A stretch of DNA of 64,000 nt from Linanthus parryae (GCA_023055425.1 JALGPY010000035.1:859501-923500), one strand, 5' to 3'; numbered from the stretch's first letter, positions 10,260 to 20,191 are shown. Numbers and translations are program-made. The notes: generated by a model not told the origin, from the sequence alone.

Positions 10260-10486
10260 CCAGCAGCATAAAAAATTTTTAATTTTTCATTTTTTTTTGT
10301 CTTTTTTTTTTAAATTATATAAAATGCATGGCTAGAATAATTATGGTGGGTTGACTCAAATAAAGAAAATATGCAGACTCAAAAATAAAAATAAAAATAA
10401 AAATAAATACGAAAAAACGTGCAGACCGGGTTAATGCAGACACGACTACCACCCCCCCACTAAGAGGTGGCATGCCCTCATGGCAC

Positions 10487-12328
10487 TCACTCGTCCGGAA
10501 AAAATGTCGGGTCTGACCCGGTCTCGGACGTACCGGATATGCTACCCGGTGAGCTGCTCTCTGAATCAGTCCTAAATACCGGCTGGCGTGCCCGTGTACG
10601 GGGCCGGTAATCCGAGGACTGCGACTCGGACCCAGTCCAACTGCTAGGTGGCTGGGACCGCAAAGTCGTCCTGCCACTCGAATGCTGGTGAGTACGGGCC
10701 CCAGTCTGCTGGGTACGGGTCCCAGTCTGTCGGGTACGGGTCCCAGCCTGACGAGCCGTAGGCTGCCGGGATCGTGTCCCAGGCTGCCGTCTCTCCTGTC
10801 TGGCAGGTGGCGGTGATGGCTGAGTAGGTGGTGGTGGCTGGGTCGGGGGTGGCGGAGCAGACGTGCACTCGCTAGAGTCCCCGTCATCCGACCATCCCTC
10901 TGTGAAGCTACTGGAGTAGGTGGGTGGAAAATACTGCGGGAGTGGCGGGTCTCGGCCTGCGTGCCGAGCCGCATCCCGCTGCTCCTCTCGAATACTCGCT
11001 AGAGCAGCCTGGGTGTCCTTGGTGACCTTCCGCTGAGTCCGGCGGATATGCGTCACCGCTCTCCAGATCTTGCCCACTCCCTCTAACACCTTCTCTCCAA
11101 TGGACTTGCGTCCACCCCGACAGCCCTCAAATCTCTCATCCACTCGGGGCAGTCTACGGGGCGGGGCCGGTCTAGCTCGCGGGGCCGGGTTGGCCCGTGG
11201 GGCCGGCTGCTCTCTCTGATGGGCAGGCTGAGGCTGGGCATTCCTCTCAGTCCCCTGCCTACTCGACTCGGGGCGCTCGCTCTCTCTAGTAGTACGGCAT
11301 CGCCGAAGTCCGGCCGGTGCCTGGCGAATGACTGGTCGCTCCTGAGTCGAACGCCTCCTAGGGGCAGGGGCAGGGGCAGGTGCAGGAGCCGGGTCCTCCT
11401 CCATAAAGTCGTCATCCCCATCGAGGTCAACAACTGGCGGAGGCGGGCCCGGGTGACGAGTAATAAGCTTCCTATAAGGCCGTAGCAAAGGAGGCTCTAA
11501 GTCACCCTGTAAATCATCCATCGGAACCTCGTAATCCCGAGCCAGCTTGGCAATGAGGTTGGCGTACCCCAATCCCTTCTTGCTACCGGAGCAGTTCCGC
11601 TCCATCATATACACCCAAATCCGACGAGGAATGTCAACATCTCGTCCCAGCACAAGGCAATAGACTAAGAGTACGTACTCGAAGTCAAGGTAGGTGAAGT
11701 GTTTAATACCTACAACCCTGTTCACTACCCACTCGGCCCACCACCGTGGCGGGCCGGCAACAAAACGAGAATGCAATTTCTTGCCTATCTCGCCTGGCCC
11801 CTCTCTCTCGAAATGGGCACCCGGGTGCCCCCCAGTCACAACCCGCAAAAGCTCAGCATCGCTCGGCGGGTAATCTGCACACTCGGCATATGCGCACGAG
11901 ATGTGGCGCATCGGAATCTGATACGCTTGGCGGATGGTATCCGCCATGAGCAATATAAACGTACGCCTCATGTAGACCCAACGGACATCCCCATTGGCTT
12001 CCCCCTCCCCCTTGTGCATGAGGTTCGCGTAGAACTCACGCACCAAGTCAGTATCGGACAAGTCCGGGAACCCCGCTAGGGACGTCTCGAAAATGTCCGG
12101 TCGACTCGCATAAGCGGCCATCTCTGGCGGCATGTAAGTATGGTCAACCTCAAACTGGTAGTCTACGGGAATGCTATGACTCATTTTGGTCCCGGTCATA
12201 AAGTAATATTGGGCATGATGGTTGACGAACCTAAAACTGTCAAATAGCAAAGGGGTAAGCTCTTCCGCCTCATAATCAGTAGGGATGTCATCTCGGTTAT
12301 GGTCTAAGATGGGCACATGAAACTTCAT
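10487..12328 (-). CDS. Athila envelope-position ORF (ATHILA ORF-1-like), 613 aa
   Basis: The open frame extends to 12469 but contains no ATG before 12328; MKFHVPILDHNRDDIP aligns with the start of the homologue in Athila-3 (MDLVKPVIDP, 38020), so I choose 12328. Residues 1-290 resemble the ATHILA ORF-1 / putative plant transposon domain (FRFVNHHAQYYFMTG, LVREFYANLM, WWAEWVVNRVVGIKHF, VLLVYCLVLGRDVDIP). About 300-390 is Pro/Ala/Arg low complexity. About 390-460 is a charged, probably coiled-coil block conserved with Athila-3 (IREEQRDAARHAGRD). The tail has Thr/Arg/Gln-rich repeats. It is uninterrupted, in the envelope position between pol and the 3' LTR. No signal peptide or convincing membrane helix, so an envelope function is doubtful. 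Molecular function unknown. Confidence 0.8.
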   Translation of the reverse strand: MKFHVPILDHNRDDIPTDYEAEELTPLLFDSFRFVNHHAQYYFMTGTKMSHSIPVDYQFEVDHTYMPPEMAAYASRPDIFETSLAGFPDLSDTDLVREFYANLMHKGEGEANGDVRWVYMRRTFILLMADTIRQAYQIPMRHISCAYAECADYPPSDAELLRVVTGGHPGAHFEREGPGEIGKKLHSRFVAGPPRWWAEWVVNRVVGIKHFTYLDFEYVLLVYCLVLGRDVDIPRRIWVYMMERNCSGSKKGLGYANLIAKLARDYEVPMDDLQGDLEPPLLRPYRKLITRHPGPPPPVVDLDGDDDFMEEDPAPAPAPAPAPRRRSTQERPVIRQAPAGLRRCRTTRESERPESSRQGTERNAQPQPAHQREQPAPRANPAPRARPAPPRRLPRVDERFEGCRGGRKSIGEKVLEGVGKIWRAVTHIRRTQRKVTKDTQAALASIREEQRDAARHAGRDPPLPQYFPPTYSSSFTEGWSDDGDSSECTSAPPPPTQPPPPTQPSPPPARQERRQPGTRSRQPTARQAGTRTRQTGTRTQQTGARTHQHSSGRTTLRSQPPSSWTGSESQSSDYRPRTRARQPVFRTDSESSSPGSISGTSETGSDPTFFPDE

Positions 12329-13057
12329 AACAGCCTCAAATCTCGAAAAACGTGCCGACTCGGGAAATAGAGCAAAAACGTGAAATGTGCACAAAAATAG
12401 TGTGTCGCAATAGGTAGTCCACCTAAGATCTACCAGAGGTCCACACGGCAAGTGCCGCTCCAAATGCAAAATTACCGAAAAAAAACGGGCCCGGCTACGG
12501 GCCGTGCCAAAACGGAAAATAAAGCGAGGGATGAGATTTTCGACCTTCCCTAAACAGGGGTGAAGACCGGAGATTCTGCCCGGAAAGTCGCCGGAAAACC
12601 GCCGGTGGTCGCCGGAAAAGTCGCCGGAAAAGTCAACTGCCCGGAATTGAATTCCGAGCCCACCAAATCGAAGCCCTCGATCTCCTCGTTCACGTTCCCT
12701 TCTACGGATTTTGCTATTTCTTGCTCTAACCTCTTCGAATCTGCACTTTTCCTCAAGAACACCTCACTTTTTGATGGAACTTGCCCTCTCGATTTTCGCT
12801 TGTTTTCGGATTTTGATGGATGAATCTTGCTCCTTGCGACGAGGGGATTCCAGAAATGTGCCCGGATTTTGATTTGGAGGTCCGAGTCAAAATTTTTGTT
12901 CTTCAAGTGAGAGGAAATGGAGGTAGAGAGAGAAAGGGAGGTGCCAACAATGGCAAACCCGTCCCCCCCCTTGTGCTATAACCTAATTTGGTCAAAATGA
13001 CCAAAATACCCCTGGGGTTTTGAAAAAATTTCAATTTTTTTTTTCTTTCTTTCCTGT

Positions 13058-13176
13058 TTACGTATATACGCAGTACCGCTTATATACCCAACAAGAAAAC
13101 AACCAAAAAAAGTAAAAAAAATTTCACTTTTGCCCCACGGGTTGCGTATATACGCAGGGGCTGCGTATATACGCAG
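13058..13176. repeat. palindrome pairs between integrase and third ORF, Athila-1
   Basis: TACGTATATACGCAG at 13059-13073 with a decayed partner near 13077-13093, then TTGCGTATATACGCAG at 13142-13157 and CTGCGTATATACGCAG at 13161-13176, again 19 bp apart. Confidence 0.85.
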
Positions 13177-13419
13177 CCCGAGGGCAAACGTGGATTTTTT
13201 TTTTTTTTTTTTTTCAAAGTTTCTCTCTCCCCCTGCTTTCCTGATCTTGGCTGTCTTGGATGATTCTGTTTCTGCACACTTTCAAATTCAACGTTAAAAA
13301 CCCGCTCATCTCGCCTCTCTCGAAAATTCAGAACTGACATACTAACGCAATAACTAATAAAACAAAATAAATAAACGATAAATTTTGGGTTGCCTCCCAA
13401 ACAGCGCCTTGTGATTTTC

Positions 13420-13435
13420 GGTCGACGGCCCGACC
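13420..13435 (-). other. conserved hairpin block after integrase stop
   Basis: GGTCGACGGCCCGACC can pair GGTCG with CGACC. It is identical at 26379-26394 (Athila-2) and 39250-39265 (Athila-3), always next to a GTTGCCTCCCAA phrase about 20-30 bp away. Confidence 0.6.
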
Positions 13436-13445
13436 TTGTTACCTC

Positions 13446-14462
13446 TTACGGGTCATCAAAATAGACCGGGTCTATTTTGACGACTTCGGCGGTCTCGAGA
13501 TACGGCTTGATCCGGTTCCCGTTCACCCTGAAACTGGAGTTGTCTTTTGGATTTTCCAGCTCGAATGCCCCCCAGGCAAAAATCTGTTTGATGATGAACG
13601 GTCCCGACCAACGAGACCTCAGCTTCCCCGGAAAGAACCGCATCCGGGTATTGTAGAGAAGCACTTTGTCGCCTTCGTTAAACTGCTTTGGCGTGATATG
13701 GTGATCATGCCACTTCTTTGTCTTCTCTTTGTAGATTTTGGCGCTCTCGAAAGCCGTTCTGCGGAATTCCTCCAATTCCAGCAGTGCCATCTTCCTCTTA
13801 TCCTCTGCTAGATTCTGGTCCAAGTTCAGCAGTTTGATGGCCCAATACACCTTGTGCTCCAGTTCCACCGGTAAGTGGCACGCTTTCCCAAAAACGAGCT
13901 GGTACGGTGACATTCCCAGCGGTGTTTTGAAAGCTGTCCTGTAGGCCCAAAGCGCATCGTCTAGTCTGACGGACCAATCCTTTCGGCCGAGATTCACTGT
14001 TTTCTCGAGTATGCTCTTGATCTCTCGATTCGACACCTCGGCTTGCCCGTTCGTCTGCGGATGGTACGGTAACGAGACTTTATGAACTGACACGCCGTAC
14101 TGTTTCAGAACTTTCGCAAAAACTCGATTGATGAAGTGAGAGCCCTCGTCGCTGATCATTGCCCTGGGAGTCCCGAAACGAGTGAAAACGTTGCGTTTCA
14201 GAAAACGCTCAACGGTAGCTGCATCGTTTTTCTGACACGCGATCGCCTCGATCCACTTTGTCACATAATCTACTGCCAGCAGAATGTAAAGATTCCCCAT
14301 CGAAGACGGGAACGGACCCATGAAGTCAATCCCCCAGACATCGAATGGTTCAACCTCCTGCCACACGGTCATCGGCATCTCGTCCCGGTGTGACGTGTTT
14401 CCTGTCCTCTGGCACCTATCGCATCCCTGCACATAGTCGTGACAGTCTTTGAAGATTGTCGG
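13446..14462 (-). pseudogene. Athila-1 integrase portion, downstream of an in-frame TAG
   Basis: In the same frame as the upstream polyprotein but separated from it by TAG at 14463-14465. It begins [17 protein letters not shown], supplying the C-X2-C half of the HHCC zinc finger whose His half lies before the stop. The DDE core follows: [10 protein letters not shown] (first Asp), [10 protein letters not shown] (second Asp), [12 protein letters not shown] (Glu). The C-terminal part [20 protein letters not shown] resembles the integrase C-terminal domain. It ends DPVYFDDP at 13449. There are no other stops across 338 codons, so the break is young. Confidence 0.9.
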
Positions 14463-17400
14463 CTAGAAAAACCCGGACTGCAGTATTTTATGCGCTGTTC
14501 GCGTTCCCCCAAAATGACCCCCACACTGTGATGAATGGCAGTGTCGGATCACGTTCCAGGCCTCGTGGGTCGGGATACACCTTCTCAGGATGTTGTCTGC
14601 CCCCTGTTTGAACAAGTACGGGTCGTCCCAGAAATACTTTCGACTTTCGGCAATGAACTTTTTCCGCTGCGACGGGGTGAGATCCTCGGGAAGCGTGCCA
14701 GTTACCAAATAGTTGGCTATGGCATAGTACCATGGTCTCCCGATCTTGACTGCCATGATGTGCTCGTCCGGGAAGTTTTCCTTGATCGGCACCGGGTCCA
14801 CCTTCACGTTCTCAAGCCTGGATAGGTGATCCGCTACCACGTTCTCAACTCCCTTCTTGTCCCGAATTTCCACATCGAATTCCTGCATCAGTAGTACCCA
14901 TCTCAACAGTCTCGGTTTTGCGTCCTTCTTGTCCAACAGGTATTTGAGAGCACTATGGTCGGTAAAAACGATAACTTTTGACCCGACCAAATAGGGCCTG
15001 AATTTGTCCAGGGCGTACACCACGGCCAGCAGTTCCTTCTCTGTTGTGCCATAGTTCAGCTGGGCATCGTTGAGTACCCGGCTCGCATAATAAATGACGT
15101 GGCATACCTTATCCTTTCGCTGTCCCAAAACTGCCCCGACTGCGCAGTCGCTGGCGTCACACATCAGCTCAAACGGGAGTGACCAATCTGGCGTGGTTAT
15201 AACCGGGGCTGCGGTCAGCTTCTCTTTCAAGTGGTCAAAAGCTTGCCGACATGCTGCATCGAAATCAAAGGGTACGTCTTTTCCGAGTAACGCACAAAGT
15301 GGTTTTGTGATCTTGGAAAAGTCCTTGATGAATCTTCGGTAAAATCCTGCATGTCCCAGAAAACTTTTGATCGCCTTTACGTTCGTCGGGTAAGGAAGCT
15401 GCTTTATCACCTCGATCTTAGCCCTGTCCACCTCGAGTCCCTTGCAGGAAATTCTGTGACCCAGCACGATCCCCTCGGTGACCATAAAGTGACACTTTTC
15501 CCAATTGAGCACCAAATTCGCCTTCTTGCATCGGATCAAAACCTGGCCCAAATGGAACAGGCAGTCATCGAAACTGTCCCCGAAGAGTGAAAAGTCGTCC
15601 ATGAAGACCTCCAGATTTTCCTCGATCATGTCGGAAAAAATCGCCATCATACATCTCTGGAACGTGGCAGGGGCATTACACAACCCGAACGGCATGCGTC
15701 GAAACGCGAACGTACCGTACGGGCAGGTAAACGTCGTCTTTTCCTGATCCTCCGGGGCTATGCAAATATGGTTGTACCCGGAGTACCCGTCCAGAAAACA
15801 GTAGTAGGCATGATGGGCGAGCCGGTCCAGCATTTGGTCCATGAATGGCAGCGGGAAGTGGTCCTTCAGTGTTGCATCGTTTAGTCTCCGATAGTCCATG
15901 CAGATCCGCCAGCCCGTAACGGTGCGCTGTGCAATCTGCTCCTGATCGTTATTCTGCACCACCGTAATACCCCCCTTCTTGGGCACGCACTGGACCGGGC
16001 TGATCCATGTGCTGTCCGATATGGGGTAGATGATTCTCGCTTCCAGCCACTTCATGACCTCTTTTCGCACAACGTCCTTCATGTTCGGGTTCAGTCTCCG
16101 CTGGGGCTGAATCACCGGTTTCTTGCCTTCTTCAATTCGGATCTTGTGCATGCAGTAGGAGGGGCTGATCCCCTTGATATCTGCAATTGTCCAGGCGATT
16201 GCTTCCTTATGCTCTCGCAATACTTCCAGCAGTTTCTGCTCCTGTTCCTGAGATAAACGAGACGAAACAATTACGGGCAGAGTACTATTTTCACCAATAT
16301 ACGCATACCTGAGATGGCTCGGGAGCGGTTTCAGCTCCAGTGCGGGTGGTTCCTTGAGTGACGGGACCAGAATCATCTTTTGCCCGCCGTCTTCGTCCCG
16401 GTGCAAAGTGGTCCAGTCTTCGGCTCTCATGGCGTGCTCGCACCGAGTCTTCTCTTTTTCTTCCCCGTACATGCTGTCAATCTCTTCCCACAATTGGTCC
16501 ATCTCCTCGTTTTCCCAGCCTTCGTCCACCACATCGATAGCAAAGATATCCTCGTGGTCGTAGTAGTTTGGCAGTTGCAGATTTTTGAAAACGTTGAATT
16601 TCACTTTTTCCTCGTTAATCTGCATGGTCAGCTCCCCGCTCTTACAGTTTATCATTGCTTCGCCCGTGGCCAAAAACGGCCTGCCAAGTATGAGCGGTAC
16701 CTCCCCTGCCTCCATGTCCAGGATGACGAAATCTGCCGGAAAAATAAGCTCGCCGACCTTGACCAGAATATCCTCGATAACCCCGTAGGCCTGCTTTACG
16801 GACCTGTCTGCCATCTGCGGCATGATTCTGGTGGGTCGGGGTTCACCGACTTTCAAACTCTTGAAAATCGTTAATGGCATCAGGTTGATGCTGGCTCCTA
16901 GGTCACACAGAGCCTTTCCTGTGTAAGCGTTACCTAGGGTGACCGGTATCACGAAACTGCCAGGATCCTTTCTCTTCCTCGGTAGCCCATTCTTCACACA
17001 ATTGCTCACTTCTGCCGTCAGGTTTATGGTCTCGAAATCGCTCATTCGCCTCCTCCCATACAAGATGTCCTTGAGGAATTTGGCGTAAGTGGGCATCTTA
17101 GCCAAAGCCTCAGCAAAAGGTATGTTAATCTGCAGCTGCTTGAACATCTCGAGAAACCTGGCGTAGTCCTTGCTGTCGTCCCTCTTTCGTGTTCGCAAGG
17201 GGTATGGGACCTCCTTGGAGACGGGTACAGTTTCTGCACCTGTCTCGTTCTGCACTGCATCCTGCTCAACCGAGCCCTTCGGCTGGGGGCGATCGACTGT
17301 GCTGTTATCCTGGCCTGACAAGTTGCGTTCCACTTGTTTCGAATTTTCTGCACGTGCGTGGCTGGGATACGGTGGATCCTGCAGTGCCAATCCACTACGA

Positions 17401-18854
17401 GTGGAGATAGCATTGATCTGAGCCCGTGGATTATTTACTGTTTTCGAGGGTAGGTTTCCTGGCTGTCTCTCCGTTAGCTGCTGTGCTAACTGCCCCACCT
17501 GCACTTCCAAAGCGCGCAGTGACGTTTTGGTTGTCTGCATATCTGCCGTCAAAGTATCCATGTGCTTGAACCGGGACTCCATAGTCTGGAACATGGACTT
17601 GATCTCTTTCATCTGAGCGTCGTACTGCTGTGCTGACGGGACTGACTGAGCCTGCTGGGCCGGGGCAGCCTGCTGGGCTGGTGGCCTGTGCTGGAATCCC
17701 GGTGCATAAACTGCTGCGTTCGGGTTTCCGTACCGAAACCCGGGATGGTCTCTCGTGCCCGGTCGGTACCGGCTCGGGTCCCACTGCTGCTGTACGTAGT
17801 TGGTATCTTCAGTCCTTAGCTCCTCAATAGCTGTGTCCAGATCCGGTTCCTCGACTGCTGCCACAGTCTTCTTATCCGAGTAGACTTTCTTGACCAAGTC
17901 GTGAACGATCTTGGCCAGGTTGTCTATCCGGTCATCTTCTGCAGGTTCGGCTCTGGCCGCCATCCTACGATCGTCAAACACTCGGGTGTCCTGCTTGGCC
18001 AACTGCTTCATCAGGTCATACGCACCTTCTTTGTCCACGTGATACAAGAAGTTTCCCCCGGCCTCTCTGTCAATCCTGTCGGCGTTCTCCCTGTCTAGGG
18101 CATGGTAGAAAACCTGCAGGATTTTCGCGTCTCCAAAACCGTGGTTCGGGCACCGTTTGACCAATCTCATTAGCCTGTCCCATGCGTCCACCACCGTCTC
18201 CCCCATCTTCTGTCTGAATGACAGGATCTCGCTCTGTAGCTGTATGACTCGGGAGGCGGGATAGAACTTTGCCAGAAAATCCGTGACACACTCCTCCCAT
18301 GTGGTGATGGATCGGGGTGGTCGGGATTCAAGCCAGTCCTTGGCTACTCCGTAAAGACAGTACGGAAATAAGATCAACATGAGCGCCTCTGCTTCTACCC
18401 CCTTGTATCTGACCTTGTTGCAGTAATCTTCGAATTTCCCGATGAAATCGTTCGGGTCTTCGTCGGCCCTGCCATGAAACGGGCAGAGAGTTTGTACCGT
18501 CTGGATGGTGGATGGTTTGATGTCAAAGTGCTCTGCGGTGATCTCGGGCACCACAATGGCTCGCTCATGCCCCCCGGTGGGGACTTCGAAATTTTCCACC
18601 AACGCCTTCCCAGACCGGTTATATGTTCTCTGGTTGCTTCGGGCAGCAAGTCCCGCTGTGACAAGCTCCTCAATGTACCGAGCCATCTGGGCTGGGGTAC
18701 GTGTCTCTCGTTCCTGTACACCGGCTTCGGTGTTCGTGGGTGGATCTCTCTCGTTGGTTGCCATCCTGCTTTCTCGGTTTATGTGGTTCTGTTCGGTATA
18801 CAGCTTTTCCGGGTTGTCGAGTGGTGTCACCAAATCGCGAGGCAATCTGGGCAT
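14463..18854 (-). CDS. Athila-1 gag-protease-RT-RNase H polyprotein, 1,463 aa
   Basis: The frame opens three bases earlier with TTG, but the first ATG is 18854 (MPRLPRDLVTPLDNPEKL). Gag: about residues 136-250 (DFIGKFEDYCNKVRYKG through AWDRLMRLVKRCPNHGFGDA). Protease: about 630-730 with active-site DLGAS at about 651. Reverse transcriptase: about 960-1150 with MDYRRLND and catalytic FMDD at about 1084. RNase H: about 1225-1345 with MCDASD, TTEKELLAVV and FTDHSALKYLL. It then enters the integrase zinc finger (HEAWNVIRHCHSSQCGGHF) and stops at TAG in place of the Trp expected in GFFWP. All four enzymatic domains upstream look intact. Works in the cytoplasmic virus-like particle and makes the cDNA copy of the element. 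Confidence 0.93.
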   Translation of the reverse strand: MPRLPRDLVTPLDNPEKLYTEQNHINRESRMATNERDPPTNTEAGVQERETRTPAQMARYIEELVTAGLAARSNQRTYNRSGKALVENFEVPTGGHERAIVVPEITAEHFDIKPSTIQTVQTLCPFHGRADEDPNDFIGKFEDYCNKVRYKGVEAEALMLILFPYCLYGVAKDWLESRPPRSITTWEECVTDFLAKFYPASRVIQLQSEILSFRQKMGETVVDAWDRLMRLVKRCPNHGFGDAKILQVFYHALDRENADRIDREAGGNFLYHVDKEGAYDLMKQLAKQDTRVFDDRRMAARAEPAEDDRIDNLAKIVHDLVKKVYSDKKTVAAVEEPDLDTAIEELRTEDTNYVQQQWDPSRYRPGTRDHPGFRYGNPNAAVYAPGFQHRPPAQQAAPAQQAQSVPSAQQYDAQMKEIKSMFQTMESRFKHMDTLTADMQTTKTSLRALEVQVGQLAQQLTERQPGNLPSKTVNNPRAQINAISTRSGLALQDPPYPSHARAENSKQVERNLSGQDNSTVDRPQPKGSVEQDAVQNETGAETVPVSKEVPYPLRTRKRDDSKDYARFLEMFKQLQINIPFAEALAKMPTYAKFLKDILYGRRRMSDFETINLTAEVSNCVKNGLPRKRKDPGSFVIPVTLGNAYTGKALCDLGASINLMPLTIFKSLKVGEPRPTRIMPQMADRSVKQAYGVIEDILVKVGELIFPADFVILDMEAGEVPLILGRPFLATGEAMINCKSGELTMQINEEKVKFNVFKNLQLPNYYDHEDIFAIDVVDEGWENEEMDQLWEEIDSMYGEEKEKTRCEHAMRAEDWTTLHRDEDGGQKMILVPSLKEPPALELKPLPSHLRYAYIGENSTLPVIVSSRLSQEQEQKLLEVLREHKEAIAWTIADIKGISPSYCMHKIRIEEGKKPVIQPQRRLNPNMKDVVRKEVMKWLEARIIYPISDSTWISPVQCVPKKGGITVVQNNDQEQIAQRTVTGWRICMDYRRLNDATLKDHFPLPFMDQMLDRLAHHAYYCFLDGYSGYNHICIAPEDQEKTTFTCPYGTFAFRRMPFGLCNAPATFQRCMMAIFSDMIEENLEVFMDDFSLFGDSFDDCLFHLGQVLIRCKKANLVLNWEKCHFMVTEGIVLGHRISCKGLEVDRAKIEVIKQLPYPTNVKAIKSFLGHAGFYRRFIKDFSKITKPLCALLGKDVPFDFDAACRQAFDHLKEKLTAAPVITTPDWSLPFELMCDASDCAVGAVLGQRKDKVCHVIYYASRVLNDAQLNYGTTEKELLAVVYALDKFRPYLVGSKVIVFTDHSALKYLLDKKDAKPRLLRWVLLMQEFDVEIRDKKGVENVVADHLSRLENVKVDPVPIKENFPDEHIMAVKIGRPWYYAIANYLVTGTLPEDLTPSQRKKFIAESRKYFWDDPYLFKQGADNILRRCIPTHEAWNVIRHCHSSQCGGHFGGTRTAHKILQSGFF

Positions 18855-18977
18855 CAACTAAACAGTCCTGAAAACGCAGATTCGAAAACGCAGTGAGATA
18901 AAAAGAAAAATAACAAAACTGAAAATAAATAAAAAGACTCAGAAAACTAATTCTGACTACTAAATAGACCCCAAAAG

Positions 18978-18995
18978 TCCCCGGCAACGGCGCCA
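18978..18995 (-). other. primer binding site, tRNA-Asp
   Basis: Plus-strand TCCCCGGCAACGGCGCCA equals the 3' end of plant tRNA-Asp(GUC) with CCA-type terminus. It sits 7 bp inside the 5' LTR boundary, as in Athila elements. The primer tRNA would anneal to the minus-sense RNA here. Confidence 0.9.
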
Positions 18996-19974
18996 AAAAA
19001 CTTGATGCGCAAACTAACGTGCTATCGCAAGTGTACGAATCTTGTAGTACTGGGTGCAATTAGACTCGGATTATCGTTCCCACGAGGACTGTTTCGGGTT
19101 TACTCACGTTGTCAGTTTCAGTTTTCTAAGAGTAGTAACCAGGAGGAGTAGGTTGTGAGTATAATGACTAAACTAAAAACAGAAATTAAAAACGTAAATA
19201 TTTTTGTGACGTTTTCTGAAATAAGCTGATTTGGTTGTAACGATAATAGATGAAGACTAGGCTCCAGGATCCCCTAGGGTTTCTACAGATTTCAGTTTTA
19301 CGTTCGATTATGAAAACACTTAGCAGTTTCGGTATCTGTGCAACGTACCAGTTGTGCAGTGACTTTTCAGCTTCCACACGTAATCCCGATCCTGCAGACT
19401 TTCGGATTCCTGTTAAGCTGCCTAAGTCTGCAGTCTCGGTCTAATCCTGTTAGGGTTTCTAACCTGTCCGAATGGCCCGGGTCAAATTCTCTAACAGTTG
19501 GTCTCACGTTTTTCGATGCTAGCCATATCTCCCTTTCTCTGGTCGGTCTATCAGGGTAAGGTACTAAATCCCGGTTTTTCTTCCTAACCCTAACTTGACG
19601 TTTTCACCTACAAGCTCGGGTCTATAGCAATCCTGGGTGATCAATCCTATCATGCATATACGATAACATTCAAACCAGAATAACAGATACAACTTGCTGA
19701 ATTAAGACAATCATCATGAATCCATAAACGTAGTAATCATAAAATCTGAGTACGAAACCCTAGGTTCACCGAGAACCAAGGTGAAAAGTTTAGCTACGAC
19801 TAGACATAGTACAAAACGCAGTTTATGAATATAAAGAGAGAGAACGAAATCAAACTAAGTCTTCGAATCTCGAATCGCGCTTTCGTGCTCTCCGTGAATG
19901 CTCCGACTTGTCCTTCGGTTGTGCTGAGTATTGTGCTGTGTCTTCGTGATCCCTCAAAACGAGTCTGGACGAGT

Positions 19975-19983
19975 CTTTAAATA
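19975..19983 (-). promoter_or_regulatory. TATA box driving Athila-1
   Basis: TATTTAAAG on the minus strand in the 5' LTR. The five-unit palindrome array starts about 83 bp upstream (20066). Confidence 0.7.
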
Positions 19984-20065
19984 GTGCTGTTTCCTGAAAA
20001 CGCTTGTACTCGAAATTATGGAATATGCCATCGGTCCACCGTCTTTGACCAAAAGTCAAAACTGG

Positions 20066-20191
20066 CTGCGTATATACGCAGGGGCTGCGTATATACGCAA
20101 CCAGGGCCCAACCAAGATCCCCCCACCACCCCACTGCCTGCGTATATACGCAGGTGCTGCGTATATACGCAGGGCCTGCGTATATACGCAG
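20066..20191. repeat. palindrome array, Athila-1 5' LTR (5 units)
   Basis: Units at 20066-20081, 20085-20100, 20138-20153, 20157-20172 and 20176-20191. Four match CTGCGTATATACGCAG exactly. The spacing is 19 bp within each cluster, with 3-nt spacers. Confidence 0.93.

Larger units (their letters stand above)
8519..10486 (-). other. long 3' untranslated region of Athila-1
   Basis: No credible gene. It holds T-rich low complexity (9218-9300), a 43-bp poly-T (10158-10200), and blocks conserved with Athila-2 and Athila-3 in the same order: CGCGGCCACAAATGTGAAG at about 9110-9130, the ACCTCCTCATCACC region near 9471, and a 120-bp block at 9862-9990. Short open frames here are shadows. Confidence 0.8.
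12329..13445 (-). other. Athila-1 spacer between integrase and third ORF
   Basis: Non-coding. From the integrase side it holds a hairpin-capable block GGTCGACGGCCCGACC (13420-13435), palindrome pairs at 13142-13176 and 13058-13093, a T-run near 13195-13214, and a conserved 28-bp stretch at about 12423-12451 shared with Athila-3. A splice acceptor for a subgenomic third-ORF mRNA would be expected here. Confidence 0.65.

Noticed and set aside
10315..10974. 219-aa ORF overlapping the Athila-1 third ORF in another frame
   Set aside because: Same strand, shifted frame over GC-rich low-complexity codons; open by composition.
11699..12079. 126-aa plus-strand ORF
   Set aside because: Antisense shadow of the third ORF.
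18978..18995. Match to the 3' end of tRNA-Asp as a tRNA gene
   Set aside because: Only the 18-nt acceptor end is present, next to an LTR edge; it is a primer binding site. The same holds at 28954 and 46226.
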